Of a stretch of 8,965 nt of DNA, positions 6,290 to 8,965 are shown piece after piece. Positions within the stretch are counted from its first letter, which is position 1, and every line of letters begins with the position of its first letter. The position numbers and the translations under genes were made by a program. The DNA is taken from positions 1 to 8,965 of the forward strand of contig JAPLDN010000200.1 of assembly GCA_026391755.1 (NCBI GenBank). The letters are read 5' to 3'. The notes under the pieces were generated by a model that had not been told where the DNA came from, did no database searches, and worked only from the letters and a program-made list of their open reading frames with translations. The DNA comes from Bacteroidota bacterium. Lineage in GTDB: Bacteria > Bacteroidota > Bacteroidia > Bacteroidales > FEN-979.

Positions 6290-7087
6290 TTATTTAAGTT
6301 TCATTTTAACCCCAAAGGTGATACCGAGATTGTTAAAGGGGTATGAATGTTTCAGCTGCTGGTCAGGGGCATCATCGGAAGCTTTAAAATCTGTAACGTC
6401 TTTGACGAACTTTACTTCCTTATCATAGGTGGTGAGATCACCGAGTTTGTCAACGCCGTTCTCGGTATACTTCGTAAGTTTACCCTTGGTAGGTGCATAA
6501 GCCATTGCGTCATAACAGATCTCTCCATAGATCGAAAGATTATCCGACAGATCGAAATCACAGCCAAGCGCTGCAGAACCGCCAATGGAGACTCCGCCTG
6601 AATACCTTATCAACCCGACTGATTCCACGGTACCCCGGGTGACATCGAACTTGCATTTGATGCTAGGCATAACGCCTACAATAACTCCGACCCTGGCATA
6701 AGGGGATACGTTCCCCAGGTCGAAATCGGGCTGTATAACAACCGCGGGGATCAGCTGAAGCATCGAGCCATTAAATTTATTCCATCCGGTAGGGCTTCCC
6801 GCTACATTGGTAGCGACGTCAATTTTTGTGTTGAAGCCCATACGGTAAGCGATTCCAAGCTCGACGGCTATAAAGTCGTTGACGAAGATACCTGCCCTTA
6901 GGACCGGTTCAAAACCTTTGCCAAGTCCGACAGGATAAACTTTTGTGGCTCCCTTCGGGGCATAAAGATCATATGCGCGGGCTGTGTTGATCCCTGCACC
7001 GATGCCCAGGGAAACGTAGTAAGAACCCTGGGAATATGCTGCTGCCATAGTTACCAGGAAAACAAAAAGTAAAATCGATTTTTTCAT
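6290..7087 (-). CDS. Predicted outer-membrane beta-barrel protein
   Basis: This encodes 265 residues. The signal peptide MKKSILLFVFLVTMAAAYSQ has a basic start and a hydrophobic core at 4-17, with cleavage near residues 19-20. The mature protein consists of amphipathic beta-strands with Gly and aromatic residues: YYVSLGIGAGINTA (23-36), FEPVLRAGIFVNDFIAVELGIAYRMGF (59-85), LQLIPAVVIQP (110-120), PYARVGVIVGVMP (129-141), GGVSIGGSAALGCDFDLSDNLSIYGEI (164-190), and a terminal strand LGITFGVKMKLK (254-265). The long polar loop at ~194-250 would face outward. The order of strands fits an OmpA/OmpW-size 8-stranded barrel. No specific family name can be given, and it is not closely similar by eye to the other barrel in this window. 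The ATG is at 7085-7087 with no Shine-Dalgarno. It is a single gene, convergent with the propeller gene and divergent from the flippase. Confidence 0.85.
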   Translation of the reverse strand: MKKSILLFVFLVTMAAAYSQGSYYVSLGIGAGINTARAYDLYAPKGATKVYPVGLGKGFEPVLRAGIFVNDFIAVELGIAYRMGFNTKIDVATNVAGSPTGWNKFNGSMLQLIPAVVIQPDFDLGNVSPYARVGVIVGVMPSIKCKFDVTRGTVESVGLIRYSGGVSIGGSAALGCDFDLSDNLSIYGEICYDAMAYAPTKGKLTKYTENGVDKLGDLTTYDKEVKFVKDVTDFKASDDAPDQQLKHSYPFNNLGITFGVKMKLK

Positions 7088-7263
7088 AGTGTTTTGATTT
7101 GAGTTATACTTGTTTTCAATGAGGCTTGGTTTATATGATGCAAATTACTAAAAAAAAGAACGTCTTGACCGTGCAATATGCGATTTAGGATTCACGATTT
7201 AAGATTTACGAAATAATTCTTGCTATTTTTGTTGCTAAGTTAAATAATATATTTTCAAATCAT
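7088..7263. promoter_or_regulatory. AT-rich divergent intergenic region (barrel gene / flippase)
   Basis: This is the only divergent gap in the window, so both flanking genes must have promoters here. It contains an A7 run (7151-7157 plus flanking A), and a 14-bp near-tandem repeat: CGATTTAGGATTCA (7181-7194) followed by CGATTTAAGATTTA (7195-7208), 12 of 14 matching. For the flippase a weak Bacteroidota-like promoter is possible: TTTG at 7228-7231 and TATATTTT at 7248-7255, although the 16-base spacing is short. If used, it would start transcription almost at the TTG start codon. I see no convincing promoter for the minus-strand gene. Confidence 0.35.
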
Positions 7264-8586
7264 TTGGCCCGTAAATCTTATTTCAGAGACATCCTTTCTG
7301 TTTTCGGCAGCAATGTTTCAGTGACTTTTAGCAACCTGATCATTGGAATCATCCTTTCAAGGGTACTTGGCGCAGCAGGATTTGGCCTGTATTCTTCACT
7401 CATCGTGGTTCCGGTCATCGTGGTCGGATTTACACAGCTAGGGATCCGGCGGTCGACCATTTACCATATCGGGCAAAAAGACATTAATGAGAACCACCTT
7501 GCTTCTGCACTAATTCTATTGTGGTTCTACACATCAGCATTAAGCATCATCATCTGCGGACTGGTATTCTTTTTCTCGGCCAACCAGCCTTATGACCCTC
7601 TTTTAGTTGTGCTTGTTCTGCTCTCAATTCCTCTTCTCCTGATGAACCTTTTTGCAGGAGGGATTTTCCTGGGCAAGGAAGAGATCTTAAGGGCGAATAT
7701 CATCAACGCCGGTCCTGCTCTGCTCACTCTTTTGCTTACCGTGCTGTTTGTATGGCTGATGAAGTTATCGGTCCTCGGAGCATTCATTGCCATTGCAGTA
7801 GCGAATTTTCTCATGTTTTTCTTTGTTTACCGGACCATTATCGGTGAATACCGTTATAAGATCACCTGGAAATATCATGAAGGCCTAATGAAAAGCATGG
7901 TTAAACTCGGCCTGGTCAATGCTGTCTCGATCTTTGTGATGCAGTTGAATTACCGTATCGATGTGCTTATGTTGAAAAAACTTTCCAGCCTTGAACAGGT
8001 GGGCTTTTATTCCCTGGCAACACAGATAGCCGAACAGATCTGGCATATTCCTCACGCGATTGAAGCGATCGTACTGAGCAGGAGTGCGAATACCGATAAT
8101 GATGACAGCGTGACCAGGGTCGTGGCATCTATTTTCAGGCTTTCGATGATCTTTGGAGTCCTGGTCTCTGTCATCATCTTTTACGTCACCCCCTTCTTTA
8201 TTCCATTGATCTTTGGGAAGGATTTCGTTAGCAGTGTACCCATGATACAGGCTATATTGCCGGGTGTGCTGATCCTGGTCGGATTCAGGATCCTGAACAG
8301 CAGATTAACCGGCAAAGGCAAACCGGAAGTTGCTATTTACTGCTTCGTTCCCGCACTTGTGATCAATTTCATCGCCAATATTTTCCTGATCCCGAAATTT
8401 GGAGGGATGGGAGCCGTATGGTCCACAAACATAAGTTATTCATTAGGGTCTGTCGCATTCCTGATCGTCTACTCTAAGAAGATCAAGATGCCGGTTTCGG
8501 AGATCCTTACATTCAGGAAAAGCGATTTCCTGTTTTTCCGCGACATCAAACTGTTAAGGAGAAAGAAGGCCGGCACAAATCCATGA
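7264..8586 (+). CDS. Polysaccharide flippase, Wzx-like (MVF/MATE superfamily)
   Basis: This is a 440-residue integral inner-membrane protein with about 12 hydrophobic segments, at roughly 12-32, 42-60, 80-103, 112-134, 149-168, 170-190, 212-228, 243-260, 290-310, 326-345, 354-375 and 384-403. Family landmarks are SRVLGAAGFGLYSSLIVV (32-49), NYRIDVLMLKKLSSLEQVGFYSLATQIAE (229-257, the usual xxxDxxxLgxxxsxxxvGxYxxA region) and the late ANIFLIPKFGGMGAVWST (371-388). Members flip lipid-linked oligosaccharide units across the inner membrane. The start is TTG at 7264: an in-frame stop lies at 7186-7188, no ATG or GTG lies between, and starting at the next ATG would remove the first several membrane helices. 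The basic C-terminal tail (RRKKAGTNP) is cytoplasmic by the positive-inside rule. It converges on an aminosugar transaminase gene, which supports a surface-glycan role; the substrate cannot be read from the sequence. Confidence 0.9.
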   Translation: MARKSYFRDILSVFGSNVSVTFSNLIIGIILSRVLGAAGFGLYSSLIVVPVIVVGFTQLGIRRSTIYHIGQKDINENHLASALILLWFYTSALSIIICGLVFFFSANQPYDPLLVVLVLLSIPLLLMNLFAGGIFLGKEEILRANIINAGPALLTLLLTVLFVWLMKLSVLGAFIAIAVANFLMFFFVYRTIIGEYRYKITWKYHEGLMKSMVKLGLVNAVSIFVMQLNYRIDVLMLKKLSSLEQVGFYSLATQIAEQIWHIPHAIEAIVLSRSANTDNDDSVTRVVASIFRLSMIFGVLVSVIIFYVTPFFIPLIFGKDFVSSVPMIQAILPGVLILVGFRILNSRLTGKGKPEVAIYCFVPALVINFIANIFLIPKFGGMGAVWSTNISYSLGSVAFLIVYSKKIKMPVSEILTFRKSDFLFFRDIKLLRRKKAGTNP

Positions 8587-8592
8587 TTCCTT

Positions 8593-8619
8593 AGGTGAGG
8601 CCGTTTAACCTCTTTTTTT
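8593..8619 (+). terminator. Weak terminator-like hairpin after the flippase
   Basis: A short stem GAGG (8597-8600) / CCTC (8609-8612) with an 8-base loop is followed directly by seven T (8613-8619). An alternative pairing is AGGT/ACCT (8593-8596 with 8608-8611). The stem is short, so strength is doubtful, but its place just after the flippase stop suits it. The T-run lies inside the 3' end of the convergent transaminase gene, where it encodes Lys-Lys on the other strand. Confidence 0.35.
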
Positions 8620-8965
8620 AAAAAACTCAAGGATTTTAGCGGCAATAAACCTGATCTGCTTGGGTTTAAGGTCATAGAAGAAGGGCAGGCGGACGATACA
8701 ATCGCTGAACCTGTCGGTATTGGGCAGGGCAGAACCTGTATATGTATCCCTGAAAAACGGGCTGGAATGCAGCGGGAGATAATGAAATACGGCCTGGATC
8801 CTTTGCTGTTTCAGATAATTCAGAAGCTGGTCACGGGTTTCGTGGGAGGACACAGTGAAGTAAAACAGGTTTCCGTTGACTGTGGCGAATTCCGGGATGA
8901 GAGGACGCTTCAGGAAACCTTGTTCTTCAAGGGATTGAAATTGTTCATAATAGCGCCACCATATC
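8605..8965 (-). CDS. WecE/RffA-type dTDP-4-amino-4,6-dideoxy-sugar transaminase, C-terminal part
   Basis: This is the 3' part of a DegT/DnrJ/EryC1/StrS-family PLP aminotransferase; 119 residues are visible (usual length ~375) and the frame is still open at the window end, so the PLP-binding lysine is outside. Visible residues 1-35 (WWRYYEQF, EEQGFLKRPLIPEFATVNGN, LFYF) match the conserved W-x-x-Y and IPxxxxxNGHLFY region. FHYLPLHSSPFF (60-71) and VRLPFFYDL (91-99) closely resemble the C-terminal signature of the E. coli WecE/RffA protein, which makes dTDP-4-amino-4,6-dideoxygalactose for enterobacterial common antigen. The subgroup call rests on FHYxPLHSSP; related enzymes using other 4-keto sugars are possible. 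It ends in TAA 18 bases from the flippase stop, tail to tail. In E. coli wecE and a flippase gene (wzxE) are neighbours on one strand; here they converge. Confidence 0.88.
   Translation of the reverse strand, partial: IWWRYYEQFQSLEEQGFLKRPLIPEFATVNGNLFYFTVSSHETRDQLLNYLKQQRIQAVFHYLPLHSSPFFRDTYTGSALPNTDRFSDCIVRLPFFYDLKPKQIRFIAAKILEFFKKRG

Overview
The window looks like a chromosomal segment of a Bacteroidota bacterium, probably an uncultured Bacteroidales-type organism with moderate GC. The evidence is PorT-type and other small outer-membrane beta-barrels, a very large secreted Asp-box (BNR/sortilin-like) propeller protein of a kind frequent in this phylum, few recognisable Shine-Dalgarno sites, AT-rich leaders, and a terminator hairpin with a GGCTGTCC/GGATGGCC-type stem. 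No tRNA, rRNA, transposase, phage gene or CRISPR array was seen.

Layout. Positions 3-569 (+) are the 3' part of seryl-tRNA synthetase. After a 65-base gap comes a close-packed set on the same strand: a PorT-like outer-membrane barrel (635-1255), a small lipoprotein (1271-1693) and methylthioribose-1-phosphate isomerase mtnA (1696-2742, GTG start). A 106-base gap follows that is largely filled by a 34-bp tandem repeat carrying small hairpins. Then comes a 1124-residue secreted multi-propeller protein (2849-6223). It ends at a back-to-back pair of hairpins (6222-6282) shared with a convergent gene for another outer-membrane barrel (6290-7087, -). A 176-base AT-rich divergent gap separates that gene from a polysaccharide flippase (7264-8586, +, TTG start). 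The flippase converges, with only 18 bases between stops, on the 3' end of a WecE/RffA-type sugar-nucleotide aminotransferase (8605-8965, -) that runs off the window.

How the genes fit together. Most of the window is housekeeping (serS, mtnA) mixed with envelope proteins of unknown specific role. The right end (flippase plus 4-amino-6-deoxysugar transaminase) looks like the edge of a surface-polysaccharide locus lying mainly to the right. I found no convincing new multi-gene system. The more interesting observations are small-scale: a 9-G tract and a hexanucleotide repeat inside the large secreted protein gene, the hairpin-bearing intergenic repeat, the arrangement of the convergent terminators, and the unusual placing of mtnA directly behind a lipoprotein gene.
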